Assembly (NCBI GenBank): GCA_002255955.1
Contig: NKIM01000002.1
Coordinates: forward strand, 124,001 to 188,000
Reading direction: 5' to 3'
Length of the DNA: 64,000 nucleotides
Source: Burkholderiales bacterium PBB2
GTDB lineage: Bacteria; Pseudomonadota; Gammaproteobacteria; Burkholderiales; Burkholderiaceae_C
Shown here one piece after another: positions 38,078 to 47,569 of this stretch. A program made the translations under genes and the position numbers. How positions within the stretch are numbered: position 1 is the first letter of the stretch; every line of letters begins with the position of its first letter. The notes under the pieces are model-generated. The model was given only the letters and a program-made list of their open reading frames with translations. It made no database searches and was not told where the DNA came from.

Positions 38078-39286
38078 TTACTTCTTCACAGTCGGACACT
38101 TGGAATCGGCCAGCTTGGTGAAGGCTTCTTCGCCGGGGATGCGTGTCACGACCTTGAAGTAGTCCCAGGGCTCCACGGAGTCCTTCTGCGCCTTGACCTG
38201 CAGCAGGAACATGTCGTGGACGAAGCGGCCGTCTTCCTTGCGGATCTGGCCCTTGGAGAAGAAGTCGTTGATGGGCGTGGCCTTCATCTGCGCGATCACC
38301 TTGTCGGCATCGTCGGTCTTGGTGGCTTCCACGGCCTTGAGGTAGTTCCAGGTGGCCGAGTAGTCGGCCGCCTGCAGCGAGGAGGGCATGCGCTTCATCT
38401 TCTCGAAGAAGCGGCGGCTCCAGGCTCGGGCCTCGGGCGTCTGATTCCAGTACCAGCTGTCGGTCAGGTACATGCCTTCGGTGGTCTTCAGGCCCAGCGA
38501 GTGGATGTCGTTGATGAACATCAGCAGACCGGCCAGCTTCATGGTCTTGGTGACGCCGAACTCGTTGGCGGCCTTGACCGCATTGATGGTGTCGCCGCCG
38601 GCATTGGCCAGGCCCAGGATCTGTGCGCCCGAGCCCTGGGCTTGCAGCAGGAAGGAGGAGAAATCGCTGGCATTGAGCGGGTGCTTGACGCTGCCCACCA
38701 CCTTGCCGCCGCTCTTGGCCACCACGGCGGCCGTGTCGGCCTGCAGCGAGGCGCCGAAGGCATAGTCAGCGGTCAGGAAGTACCAGCTCTTGCCGCCGCC
38801 CTTGGTCACGGCCGCGCCCGTGCCGTTGGCCAGGGCCACGGTGTCGTAGGCGTAGTGGATGGTGTAGGGCGAGCAGTCCTCATTGGTCAGGCGGGCGGAG
38901 CCGGCGCCGATGACGATGAAGGGCTTCTTCTTCTCGGCCGCGATCTTGGCCATGGCCAGGCTGGCGCCCGAGTTGGTGCCGCCGATCAGGAGGTCCAGGC
39001 CCTGGGTGTCGATCCACTCGCGCGCCTTGCTGGCGGCCACATCGGCCTTGTTCTGGTGGTCGGCGAAGATCACCTCGATCTTCTTGCCCGCGACCATGCC
39101 CTTCATATCGGCCACGGCCATCTTGATCGCTTCGACGCCGCCGGCGCCATCGATGTCGGCGTAGACGCTGGACATGTCGGTGATGATGCCGATCTTGATC
39201 ACATCGCCAGAGATCTGGGCCTGGGCGGCGCCGGTGCAGGCCAGCAGGCTGGCCAGGGCGAGATGCTTGATGCGGATGGTGTTCAT
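38078..39286 (-). CDS. ABC transporter substrate-binding protein (operon 1)
   Basis: This 402-residue periplasmic binding protein of the Leu/Ile/Val type (peripla_BP_6) has a signal peptide ending AAQAQ. The mature start is DVIKIGIITDMSSVYADIDG, with GGTNSGASLAMAKIAAEKKK and YFLTADYAFGASLQADTAAV in the first lobe. A Cys pair (NEDCSP and the C-terminal SKCPTVKK) resembles aromatic-acid or amide-binding members rather than classic LivK. It is placed between livF and livH of operon 1. ATG 39286 begins the signal peptide; the longer frame start is unlikely. Confidence 0.92.
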   Translation of the reverse strand: MNTIRIKHLALASLLACTGAAQAQISGDVIKIGIITDMSSVYADIDGAGGVEAIKMAVADMKGMVAGKKIEVIFADHQNKADVAASKAREWIDTQGLDLLIGGTNSGASLAMAKIAAEKKKPFIVIGAGSARLTNEDCSPYTIHYAYDTVALANGTGAAVTKGGGKSWYFLTADYAFGASLQADTAAVVAKSGGKVVGSVKHPLNASDFSSFLLQAQGSGAQILGLANAGGDTINAVKAANEFGVTKTMKLAGLLMFINDIHSLGLKTTEGMYLTDSWYWNQTPEARAWSRRFFEKMKRMPSSLQAADYSATWNYLKAVEATKTDDADKVIAQMKATPINDFFSKGQIRKEDGRFVHDMFLLQVKAQKDSVEPWDYFKVVTRIPGEEAFTKLADSKCPTVKK

Positions 39287-39323
39287 GGACGGTCTCCTTT
39301 TATGGGGTCGATGGATCAAGGGT

Positions 39324-40039
<716 letters not shown>

Positions 40040-40043
<4 letters not shown>

Positions 40044-40813
40044 GCGTGTGCTCCTTGCAACTCGGTCGCCTCGGTGCCCATATACGCCTCCAGCACGGCG
40101 GGGTGGCGCGAGACCTCGGCATAGTCGCCCTCGGCCAGCACCGAGCCGCGCGCCAGCACGGTGATGCGGTCGGCTATGGTGCTGACGACCTTCATATTGT
40201 GTTCAACCATCAGCACGGTGCGGCCCTCGGCCACCCGTTTGATGAGGGCGGTGACACGGTCCACATCCTCGTGGCCCATGCCCTGGGTCGGTTCGTCCAG
40301 CAGCATCAGCGTCGGCTCCATGGCCATGGTGGTGGCGATCTCGAGCGCGCGCTTGCGGCCGTAGGGCAGGTCGCCGGCCTTGAGGCTGGCCATCTCGCGC
40401 AGGTCCACCAGCTCCAGCAGGGCGAGCACGCGCGCGTCCAGCTGCTTCAGGCCGGTCAGGCCCTTCCAGAAATGGAAGCTGGTGCCGGTGAAACGCTGCA
40501 GGCCGATGCGCACGTTCTCCAGCACCGTCAGGTGCGGAAACACCGCCGAGATCTGGAAGCTGCGGATCACGCCGCGCCGGGCGATCTCGGCCGGCCGCTC
40601 GCCGGTGATGTCCACCCCGTTGAACAGGATCTGGCCGCGTGTCGGTTCCAGGAACTTGGTCAGCAGATTGAAGCAGGTGGTTTTGCCCGCCCCGTTCGGG
40701 CCGATCAAGGCATGGATGGCACCGCGCGCGACTTGCAGGTTCACCCCGTCCACGGCGGTGAAGCCTTTGAAGTCCTTGCCCAGACCTCGCGTTTCAAGAA
40801 TCAGTTCGCTCAT
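40040..40813 (-). CDS. livG: Liv-type ABC transporter ATPase LivG (operon 1)
   Basis: The 257-residue ABC ATPase of the LivG group has Walker A GPNGAGKTT, the LivG-specific RSFQISAVFPHLTVLENV block, and Walker B LMLLDEPTQGMGHED. The signature region reads LPYGRKRALEIA, as usual for LivG. It is the first gene of operon 1, 107 nt after the hydrolase of operon 2, and no terminator is evident there. Read-through from operon 2 is therefore possible. Confidence 0.93.
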
Positions 40814-40919
40814 CGTCAGACGTTCGCCGGTTCAGGGGACGAATCAAGCGTAGCAGCAGAGTGCCCAGCTGCCGATGAAGCCGGGGCGCTGCACGCTGCG
40901 GACATACCCGCATGCCGGC

Positions 40920-41771
40920 TCATGCAGCCACACCGTCGGCGCGCAGAAAGCGCTCCACCAGGGCCAGCTGCTCCGGCACATTGAGGGCCGGCGCATGGCC
41001 GCAGCCGGGGATGGTGACCACGGCGGCGGCCGGGCCGCGCTCGCGCATGGCCTGCACCGTGCTTTCCAGCAGCAGGTCGGAATGCTCGCCGCGCAGGCAT
41101 AGCACCGGCAGGGCCAGGCTGTCCCAGGCGTCCCAGAGCAGGTAGTCGTTCGGGTGGTGGGTGAACTGCAGGGCCATGGCCGGGTCGTAATGCGGGGTGA
41201 CCCGGCCATCGGGCAGGCGGCGCACCGAGGTCTCGGTCAGCTGCCGCCACTGCGCGTCGCTGAGCCAGCCATAGGGTTTGTAGACGCTACGGAAGTACTG
41301 CTCCAGCTCGCTGACGGTGGCAAAGGCCGCCGGCTGGCCGGCATAGCTGCGGATGCGCTGCAGTGCTTCCTCGGCCAGCTGCGGGCCGTTGTCATTGAGC
41401 ACCAGGCGACGAATGCGGCCGCGCAGACGGGTGGCCGCCGCCAGCGTGCCGATGGCGCCGCCCATGGAGGTGCCGACCCAGTGGAATTCCTTCAGACCCA
41501 GCTGGTCCACCAGGGCCGTGGCCTGTTGCACATAGAAAGCCAGGCAGTACTCGGTGGCCGGTGCCGGGCTCCACTCCGACAGGCCGCGGCCGAGCGTATC
41601 CGGGCAAATGACGCGGTAATGCGTGGACAGATGGCGGGCCAGCTCGTCCATGTCGCGGCCGGTGCGGGCCAGGCCGTGCCAGGCGATCACGCATTCACGG
41701 TGCTCGCTGCCCCATTCGGTGTAGTGCAGCTCGCGGCCTTCGCAGCGCAGGTAGTGGGAGCTGGGGTTCAT
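40920..41771 (-). CDS. alpha/beta hydrolase coupled to Liv operon 2
   Basis: The 283-residue cytoplasmic alpha/beta hydrolase has the nucleophile elbow GTSMGG (Ser about residue 101), an N-terminal oxyanion strand WHGLARTGRDMDELA, and a C-terminal His in IPGCGHAPAL. LNDNGPQLAEEALQRI is a common cap element in this group. There is no signal peptide. Its ATG overlaps the livM stop by 4 nt, so it is made together with the transporter and probably hydrolyses the imported compound or a derivative (inference). Ester, lactone or C-C bond substrates are all possible. Confidence 0.85.
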   Translation of the reverse strand: MNPSSHYLRCEGRELHYTEWGSEHRECVIAWHGLARTGRDMDELARHLSTHYRVICPDTLGRGLSEWSPAPATEYCLAFYVQQATALVDQLGLKEFHWVGTSMGGAIGTLAAATRLRGRIRRLVLNDNGPQLAEEALQRIRSYAGQPAAFATVSELEQYFRSVYKPYGWLSDAQWRQLTETSVRRLPDGRVTPHYDPAMALQFTHHPNDYLLWDAWDSLALPVLCLRGEHSDLLLESTVQAMRERGPAAAVVTIPGCGHAPALNVPEQLALVERFLRADGVAA

Positions 41772-42892
41772 GATGAGGACACCTCCGCCGATGTGGCTGT
41801 CTGCTGGTGAGCCCGCAGTGCCGCCGCCAGGCGCAGGCGCCCGACGATGCCGCTGGGGAAGTGGTACACGGCCAGCACGAAAAGAATGCCCAGCCAGAGC
41901 AGCCAGCGGTCCGGCGACACCAGCTGCGATAGCAGGGGCACGCCCTGCAGCGCGCCTTCGCCCAGGCGCAGCAGGTCTTGCAGATAGTTCTGCGCCAGCA
42001 CAAACACCAGGCTGCCCAGCACCGCGCCGTAGATGGTGCCCATGCCGCCGATGACGACGATGAGCAGGATGTCCAGCATGATCTCGAAAGACATGGCCGT
42101 GTCCGGCCCGGCGTAGCGCAGCCAGATGGCCAGCAAGGCGCCGGCGCTGCTGGCGAACAGGGCGGCCAGCACGTTCGACAAGGTGCGGTAGACGACGGTG
42201 CGGTAGCCGATGGCCTCGGCCCGGAACTCGTTCTCCCGAATGGCTTGCAGCACGCGGCCAAATGGCGAGTTGACGATGCGCAGCAGCAGCAGCACCAGGC
42301 CCAGCACGGCGAAGAACAGCAGGTAGTAGCTGAGCAGGCGGCCGTCAATCGTCACGCCCAGCAGGGGCTCTTCCAGGTACTCGGTCGAGGCCTGCAGGGC
42401 GGCGGGTAGCTTGAAGTTCAGGCCGTCCTCGCCGCCGGTGAAGTCGGACAGCTGCGAGGCCAGGGTCAGAAAGGCCGAGGCCACGGCCAGGGTGATCATG
42501 GCGAAGAAGATCGCCTTCACGCGCAGGCTGAAGAGCCCGATCACCAGGCTCAGCAGCAGGGACAAGGCCAGGCCGGCCGCCCAGCCCGTGGCCAGCGCTG
42601 GCCAGCCCGCGCCCATGCGGCTGCTGGCGATGGCAATGCCGTAGGCGCCGATGCCGAAGAACATGGTGTGGGCAAAGCTGACGATGCCGGTGTAGCCCAG
42701 CAGCAGGTCGTAGCTGGCCACCAGCACGATGAAGACCAGCACTTTCGCCGCGACATTGAGCGCCTTGGTCGAGGGGAAGATGAAGGGCAGCAGGGCCAGG
42801 CCCAGCACGCTCAGGCTCAGCAGCAGGGCCAGCCAGCGGCTGCGCGGCAGGTCGTGGGACAGGAGGTTCTTGAGGGAGAAGGTGGAATGCAT
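41768..42892 (-). CDS. livM: Liv-type ABC transporter permease LivM (operon 2)
   Basis: This 374-residue permease of the LivM family has about ten hydrophobic segments. TGIVSFAHTMFFGIGAYGIA, ENEFRAEAIGYRTVVYRTLS and IVVIGGMGTIYGAVLGSLVF are the conserved blocks. The N-terminus and last 60 residues differ clearly from LivM of operon 1, so the two operons are not a recent duplication. ATG 42892 gives the usual N-terminus; the longer frame overlaps livH. Confidence 0.92.
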   Translation of the reverse strand: MHSTFSLKNLLSHDLPRSRWLALLLSLSVLGLALLPFIFPSTKALNVAAKVLVFIVLVASYDLLLGYTGIVSFAHTMFFGIGAYGIAIASSRMGAGWPALATGWAAGLALSLLLSLVIGLFSLRVKAIFFAMITLAVASAFLTLASQLSDFTGGEDGLNFKLPAALQASTEYLEEPLLGVTIDGRLLSYYLLFFAVLGLVLLLLRIVNSPFGRVLQAIRENEFRAEAIGYRTVVYRTLSNVLAALFASSAGALLAIWLRYAGPDTAMSFEIMLDILLIVVIGGMGTIYGAVLGSLVFVLAQNYLQDLLRLGEGALQGVPLLSQLVSPDRWLLWLGILFVLAVYHFPSGIVGRLRLAAALRAHQQTATSAEVSSS

Positions 42893-42912
42893 GGCTTGGG
42901 GTCCCTGGCTGT

Positions 42913-43953
42913 TCAACGCTGACCCAGCGGGTACAGGCCTTGCGGCCGCCACATCAACACCGCCACCATCAGGCCGATGTTGGAGAACAGGGCCAGCTTG
43001 GGCGCGAGGAAACCGGTGTAGTTGGCCAGCAGGCCCACCAGCAGGGCGCCGACCAGGCAGCCCACGGTGGAGCCCAGGCCGCCGATGATGATGACGATGA
43101 AGATCAGCACATTGACCTGTGCGCCGATTTGCGGCGTCACGCCTTGCTGGTACAGGCCCCACATCACGCCGCCCAGGCCGGCCAGGGCCGAGCCGCCGAC
43201 GAAGACGGCGACAAAGAGGCGCCGCACGCGGTAGCCCAGGCTCTCGACCATCTCCCGGTCCTGCACGCCGGCGCGGATCAAGAGGCCCAGCTTGGTGCGG
43301 TTGAGCAGCCAGAGCAGGGCCAGCAGCACGGCCAGGCCGGTCAGCACGGCGACGATGCGGAACTTCTCCACCGCCGCCTCGCCCAGCAGCAGGGAGCCGC
43401 GCAAGCCCTCGGGCAGGGGCAGGGGAATCATCTGCGCGCCCCAGACCACCTTGAGCAGCTCCTCGCCGATGATCATGCCGCCCATGGTGATGAGGATCTG
43501 CTTGAGGTGCAGGCCGTAGGCCGGCCGCACCAGCACGCGCTCGAACAGCAGGCCCACCGCGCCCGCCACCGCCATGCCGGCACTGCAGGCCACGGCCACG
43601 GCGAAGAGATTGGCGCCCAGATGAGGCGTCTCGGTGAAGCCGCTCATGGCGCCCAGCACCGTGGTGGCCATGAAGGCCCCGAGGGCGATGAAGACGCCGT
43701 GGCCGAAGTTCAGCACATCCATCAGCCCGAACACCAGGGTCAGGCCCGAGGCGATGATGAAGATGATCAGGCCCATGGCCAGGCCGGCGATGGTCAGCGT
43801 CAGCCAGGTGCTGCCGCTGCCGACCAGGGGCAGGGCCAGCAGGGGCAGGGCGGCCAGCAGCCAGAGCGGCCGTAGGTCGAAGCGGGCCTTGGGGATGGCG
43901 GCGGCATCCGCCGCGGAAGGGAGGGTGCTCAGGGTCTCAGCTTGTGTGCTCAT
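42913..43953 (-). CDS. livH: Liv-type ABC transporter permease LivH (operon 2)
   Basis: This 346-residue permease of the LivH family is longer than LivH of operon 1 because of an N-terminal cytoplasmic tail of about 30 residues. Conserved blocks are FGLMDVLNFGHGVFIALGAF, IRAGVQDREMVESLGYRVRR and IIIIGGLGSTVGCLVGALLV. It is placed 18 nt after livF and 20 nt before livM. Confidence 0.92.
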   Translation of the reverse strand: MSTQAETLSTLPSAADAAAIPKARFDLRPLWLLAALPLLALPLVGSGSTWLTLTIAGLAMGLIIFIIASGLTLVFGLMDVLNFGHGVFIALGAFMATTVLGAMSGFTETPHLGANLFAVAVACSAGMAVAGAVGLLFERVLVRPAYGLHLKQILITMGGMIIGEELLKVVWGAQMIPLPLPEGLRGSLLLGEAAVEKFRIVAVLTGLAVLLALLWLLNRTKLGLLIRAGVQDREMVESLGYRVRRLFVAVFVGGSALAGLGGVMWGLYQQGVTPQIGAQVNVLIFIVIIIGGLGSTVGCLVGALLVGLLANYTGFLAPKLALFSNIGLMVAVLMWRPQGLYPLGQR

Positions 43954-43971
43954 TCGGCCGGTCCTAATTTT

Positions 43972-44769
43972 CTATTGGTGAGCCGCCAGGCTCAGGCCCA
44001 GCAGGCGCTGCTGCAGGGCCTCGTCCTCGGCCAGGGCCTGCATGGCGCCGGCGTGGACCACGCGGCCGTTGTCCATGACCGCGACCCGGTCACCCAGGGC
44101 GCGCGCCACCATGAAGTTCTGCTCGACCAGCAGCACGGTGGTGGGGGCCTGACCGTTTTCACCACCGCGCTTGAGTTCGCGCAGCGCCTCGATCAGATTC
44201 AGGATGATGGCGGGCGCCAGGCCCTTGCTGGGCTCGTCGATCAGCAGCAGGCGGCGCGGTTCGATCAGGGCGCGGGCGATGGCCAGCATCTGCTTTTGGC
44301 CACCGCTGAGCTTGCCGGCCGGGTAGAGCCAGAACTTCTTGAGCGCCGGGAAATGGCCGAACAGCCAGTCCAGGCGCTGCCCATCCAGCTCGCCCAGTCG
44401 ACGTGCGCCGCGCGCGGCCAGCAGCAGGTTCTCGGCCACGCTGAGGTCGGCAAAGATGCCCATGTTCTCGGGCACATAGGCAATGCCGCGCTGGGCGATC
44501 TCGGGCGTCTGCGCCGGCTCGCGCGGGCTGCTGGCGCTGATGCGCTGGCCGTCGAAATTGATGCGGCCCTGGCTGGCCTGCCACAAGCCCATGATGGTGC
44601 GCAGGGTGGTGCTCTTGCCCGCGCCGTTGCGGCCCAGCAGCATGGTGACCTGGCCGGCCGGCACCTCCAGGTCCACGCCGTGGAGGATGTGATACGCGCC
44701 GATGTGGGTGTGCACGCCCTGAAGGGTCAGCAGCGATGAAGTGTTATGGGTTTTCGTATTTGTATTCAT
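43972..44769 (-). CDS. livF: Liv-type ABC transporter ATPase LivF (operon 2)
   Basis: This 265-residue ABC ATPase of the LivF group has Walker A GRNGAGKST with the normal Lys, signature LSGGQKQM and Walker B LLLIDEPSKGL, followed by LLVEQN. An insert RGGENGQAPTT before the H-loop strand is unusual for the group. The start overlaps the livG stop by 4 nt. Confidence 0.92.
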   Translation of the reverse strand: MNTNTKTHNTSSLLTLQGVHTHIGAYHILHGVDLEVPAGQVTMLLGRNGAGKSTTLRTIMGLWQASQGRINFDGQRISASSPREPAQTPEIAQRGIAYVPENMGIFADLSVAENLLLAARGARRLGELDGQRLDWLFGHFPALKKFWLYPAGKLSGGQKQMLAIARALIEPRRLLLIDEPSKGLAPAIILNLIEALRELKRGGENGQAPTTVLLVEQNFMVARALGDRVAVMDNGRVVHAGAMQALAEDEALQQRLLGLSLAAHQ

Positions 44770-45539
44770 GTGCCGGCAGCCTCCATCTCAGCCACGGGCA
44801 GTGCCGCGCCGAGGTAGGCGTTCTGCACCACGGGCGAGGCGATCACGGCGGCCGGCTCGCCGTCGGCCACCAGCTGGCCGTTGTGCAAGACGATGATGCG
44901 GTCGGCCAGTTCGCGCACCACATCCATCTTGTGTTCGACCAGCAGGATGGTGTGCTGGCCCTGGGCTTTCAGCTCGCGGATCAGGTCCAGCACCACGGGC
45001 ACCTCGTCCACGCTCATGCCGGCAGTCGGTTCGTCAAACATATAGACCTTGGGTTGCAGGGCGATCAGCAGGGCCACTTCGAGCTTGCGCTGGTCGCCGT
45101 GCGGCAGGCTGGCGGCCGTGGCCTGGGCGCGCGTTTGCAGCCGCACGCGTTCGACGATGGCCATGGCTTCGTCGATCAGGTCCTGGTGCTGCAGCCAGAC
45201 CGAGAACATGCGCAGGCCCAGGCCCCGCCGTGCCTGCACGGCCAGGCGCACGTTTTCGAGCACGCTCAAATGCGGGAACAGCTGGGTCAGCTGAAAAGCC
45301 CGGCCCAGTCCCAGGCGGGTGCGAGCCGGTGCGGGCAGGTTGGTCAGGTCGAGGCCGTCCAGCCAGACGCTGCCGCTGCTGGCTTTCAGCTGGCCGGAGA
45401 TCAAGTTGAAATACGTGGTCTTCCCGGCGCCATTGGGGCCGACGATGGCGGTCAGCGTGCCCGGCTGGAAGCTGCAAGAGACCGCGTCAACGGCCCTGTG
45501 GCCGCCGAAGTGGATGGAGAGGTTCTTTGTTTCAAGCAC
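44766..45539 (-). CDS. livG: Liv-type ABC transporter ATPase LivG (operon 2)
   Basis: This 257-residue ABC ATPase of the LivG group has Walker A GPNGAGKTT, GRAFQLTQLFPHLSVLENVR, and Walker B VYMFDEPTAGMSVDE. The signature region reads LPHGDQRKLEVA. GTG 45539 is chosen because it begins LETKNLSIHFGG, the usual first strand; the frame upstream runs into a large inverted repeat. No strong ribosome-binding site precedes it. Confidence 0.9.
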   Translation of the reverse strand: MLETKNLSIHFGGHRAVDAVSCSFQPGTLTAIVGPNGAGKTTYFNLISGQLKASSGSVWLDGLDLTNLPAPARTRLGLGRAFQLTQLFPHLSVLENVRLAVQARRGLGLRMFSVWLQHQDLIDEAMAIVERVRLQTRAQATAASLPHGDQRKLEVALLIALQPKVYMFDEPTAGMSVDEVPVVLDLIRELKAQGQHTILLVEHKMDVVRELADRIIVLHNGQLVADGEPAAVIASPVVQNAYLGAALPVAEMEAAGT

Positions 45540-45567
45540 GGGATGGATTCCACGTTTTTTTGAAGTT

Positions 45568-45940
45568 AGAGCGCTGGAAGCTCGGCTACTGCGCGGCCGC
45601 TGGACGTCGTTGCGGGTCCTCCCACAGATCCTCACGTAGCGCCGCTACGCTCCGGTCTGTGGGTCCCCCGCGCCTAGCCCAACGGCCGCTCGCTACGCCT
45701 CGCGCGCTAGCGATGCGCGTGCCGAACGTCGGCGCTATCGTTGCTTTCGGCCCGTCCGTGTTTCATCGTTTGAGCTTCACGGGTTCGCCCCCAGTGCCAG
45801 CGCCCGAGGCGTAGCGAGCGGCTTCAGGACTAGGCGCGGGAGGACCCGAGAACCGGAACGTAGCGGCGCTACGTGAGGATTCGCGGGGGGACCCGCAACG
45901 ACGGCCTGGAGTCGCGCAGTAGCCGAGCATCCGGCGCTCT
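45568..45940. repeat. large imperfect inverted repeat between binding-protein gene and livG of operon 2
   Basis: The left arm 45568-45702 (135 bp) matches the reverse complement of the right arm 45805-45940 (136 bp), at roughly 83% by hand alignment with one gap. A spacer of 102 bp separates them, and weaker similarity extends a few bases into it. Each arm also holds its own palindrome around CGTAGCGCCGCTACG. The 422-bp gap 45540-45961 contains no plausible gene. As RNA it would fold into a very long hairpin inside the operon transcript. It could be a mobile repeat or an attenuator or processing element that sets the binding-protein to transporter ratio. Confidence 0.8.
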
Positions 45941-45961
45941 GGTTTCTTCGGCTTCTACAAC

Positions 45962-47203
45962 TCAGCGCTGATTCCGAATCGGCACATTCATCTCTTCGGC
46001 CTTGATCTCTCGTACGAGTTCTGGAACCCCCCAAGCAAACGCCGGATCCACCTTGATCTTGAAGTGATACATCGCCTGCATCGCCTGATGATCCTCGGGG
46101 CGAAAGCTCATCTTCCCCTTGGGCGTTTCAAAACTCATGCCTTCCATGGCCTTGATCAGCTTGTTGGTGTTGGTGTCACCGCCGGTCTTCTTGAGCGCCT
46201 CCACCACGGCGATAGCGGCCGTCATGCCGCCGGCGGTGAAGAAGTCGGGCGGGGTCTTGAACTGCTTGTAGTGGTTGGCGACCAGCCACTCGTTGACCGG
46301 GTTCTTGGGGATGCCGAAGTAGTAGTACGCGGCGCCCTCCATGCCGGGGAACTGCTTGTAGGCCGTCATGGCCGGCAGGATGTTGCCGCCGGTGGCGATC
46401 TCGATGCCATAACGCTTCAAGTCCAGGTCAGCGATCTTGAAGGGGTTGCCCACGCCGGCCCAGAGGATGAAGACGACTTTGCGGCCGGGCTCGTTCTTGA
46501 GCTTGTCGATCAGGCGCTGGGCGCCGGCGGTGAAATCGGTGGTCGTCGTGGGCAGGTACTCCTCGTGGACGATGCGGGCCTTTTTGATCGCATCGCGGAA
46601 GGCCTTCACGCCGTCGCGGCCGAAGGCGTAGTCCTGCGCCAGCGTGGCAATCGTGACGCCGGCTTTGTCCAGGGCCACGGCATTGGAGATCGCATCTTGC
46701 GAGGAGTTGCGGCCGGTGCGGAAGATGTATTTGTTCCACTTGTCGCCGGTGATGGAGTCGGCCACGGCCGGCTCGACCAGCAGGATCTTTTTGTACTCCT
46801 CGGCCACCGGCAGCATGGCAAGGGCCACGCCCGAGGCGGTGGGGCCCACGGCCAGATCGGCCTTGTCGTCACCATAGGCCGTGGCCAGCAGGTTCTTGCC
46901 CACATCGGGCTTGCCCTGGTCGTCTTTCTCGATCACCACGATCTTCTTGCCGCCCACCGTCATGGTGCCGCCGGTGGCGTAGTCCAGGCCCATCATGAAG
47001 CCGGTCTGGGTCTGCTTGCCGTAGGCCTCCAGCGGGCCGGTCTTGGAGTAGATGTGGGCGATGCGGATCTCGTTGCCCGCTGCCTGCGCGGTCAGGGGCA
47101 GGGCGGCAGTAGCCCACAGTCCGCAACAGGCGCCGATCAGGGCCAGGCTGGCTGCCGTACGGCGGGGGAGGAGCGGATGAAGCGAGTGAGGCAGGGGGGG
47201 CAT
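45962..47203 (-). CDS. ABC transporter substrate-binding protein (operon 2)
   Basis: This 413-residue periplasmic binding protein (peripla_BP_6) has a long signal peptide (ASLALIGACCGLWATAALPL, cleavage near AQA-A). The mature start is EIRIAHIYSKTGPLEAYGKQ, then VGPTASGVALAMLPVAEEYK and ATLAQDYAFGRDGVKAFRDA. It is the first gene of operon 2, separated from livG by the inverted repeat. Its sequence type is close to binding proteins for aromatic or short carboxylates, but the ligand cannot be fixed. A near-consensus -24/-12 promoter lies 69 bp upstream of ATG 47203. Confidence 0.92.
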   Translation of the reverse strand: MPPLPHSLHPLLPRRTAASLALIGACCGLWATAALPLTAQAAGNEIRIAHIYSKTGPLEAYGKQTQTGFMMGLDYATGGTMTVGGKKIVVIEKDDQGKPDVGKNLLATAYGDDKADLAVGPTASGVALAMLPVAEEYKKILLVEPAVADSITGDKWNKYIFRTGRNSSQDAISNAVALDKAGVTIATLAQDYAFGRDGVKAFRDAIKKARIVHEEYLPTTTTDFTAGAQRLIDKLKNEPGRKVVFILWAGVGNPFKIADLDLKRYGIEIATGGNILPAMTAYKQFPGMEGAAYYYFGIPKNPVNEWLVANHYKQFKTPPDFFTAGGMTAAIAVVEALKKTGGDTNTNKLIKAMEGMSFETPKGKMSFRPEDHQAMQAMYHFKIKVDPAFAWGVPELVREIKAEEMNVPIRNQR

Positions 47204-47271
47204 GATGAATCGTGTCTCCGGTTGTGGTGCGGCCTGGTTGGGTCTGTGCCCGGGCTCAATGTCCATCATGG

Positions 47272-47287
47272 TGCAAGGCCCGTGCCT
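47272..47287 (-). promoter_or_regulatory. sigma-54 (-24/-12) promoter of Liv operon 2
   Basis: Read on the minus strand, the element is AGGCACG-GGCC-TTGCA, against the consensus TGGCACG-N4-TTGCW: only the first base differs. The predicted start site is near 47260, giving a leader of about 57 nt before the binding-protein gene. A sigma-54 activator gene lies 1.5 kb away. Confidence 0.75.
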
Positions 47288-47381
47288 GCGGCAGGCAGTT
47301 GTGGCCTGCAGAGCGCCCAAACTGGCGTAAACCCCGAGCGCCCGGCGGCTGCAGGCCGCACCCTTGCCGCCTACCATGGCC

Positions 47382-47397
47382 CGGCCAGTGGCTTGCA
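47382..47397 (+). promoter_or_regulatory. weak -24/-12 candidate for the beta-lactamase-family gene
   Basis: On the plus strand, CGGCCAG-TGGC-TTGCA keeps the GG and GC pairs at the correct 12-bp distance and the TTGCA box, but mismatches the -24 box at three of seven positions. It lies 173 bp before ATG 47570. It would make that gene part of the same sigma-54 regulon; evidence is weak. Confidence 0.25.
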
Positions 47398-47481
47398 GCG
47401 CGGGGTCAGGCCTTGCCGCCCCGTGCTCGTGGTGCTGACGCCCCGGTCATTTGGCTGAAGCCTGGACAGGCGTGTACGAAT

Positions 47482-47503
47482 TTCAAACAACGAAATTGAG
47501 CTG
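47482..47503. promoter_or_regulatory. palindromic upstream activator site, copy 1
   Basis: The site runs TTCAAACAAC, then GAAA, then TTGAGCTG. It shares TTCAnnCAAC and TTGmGCTG with the site at 53055-53076, differing mainly by one base in the spacer. It ends with overlapping GTCTG/CAGAC half-sites to about 47525. It lies about 195 bp upstream of the sigma-54 element at 47272-47287, the usual range for an enhancer bound by a sigma-54 activator. Confidence 0.55.
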
Positions 47504-47569
47504 TCTGCCAGTCAGACACCGTCTGGCGCCGCCGACCCTGGCGCCCCTGGGAAGGAGGAGCCCAGCCCC

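Noticed and set aside
40814-40919. Promoter of sigma-54 type for Liv operon 1
   Set aside because: GTGCCC occurs but without a correctly spaced GCAA box, so there is no acceptable -24/-12 match.
47503-47527. GTCTG/CAGAC inverted repeats as a separate TetR-type operator
   Set aside because: No TetR-type regulator is nearby, and the same pentamers follow the second copy of the activator motif, so they are better read as part of that site.
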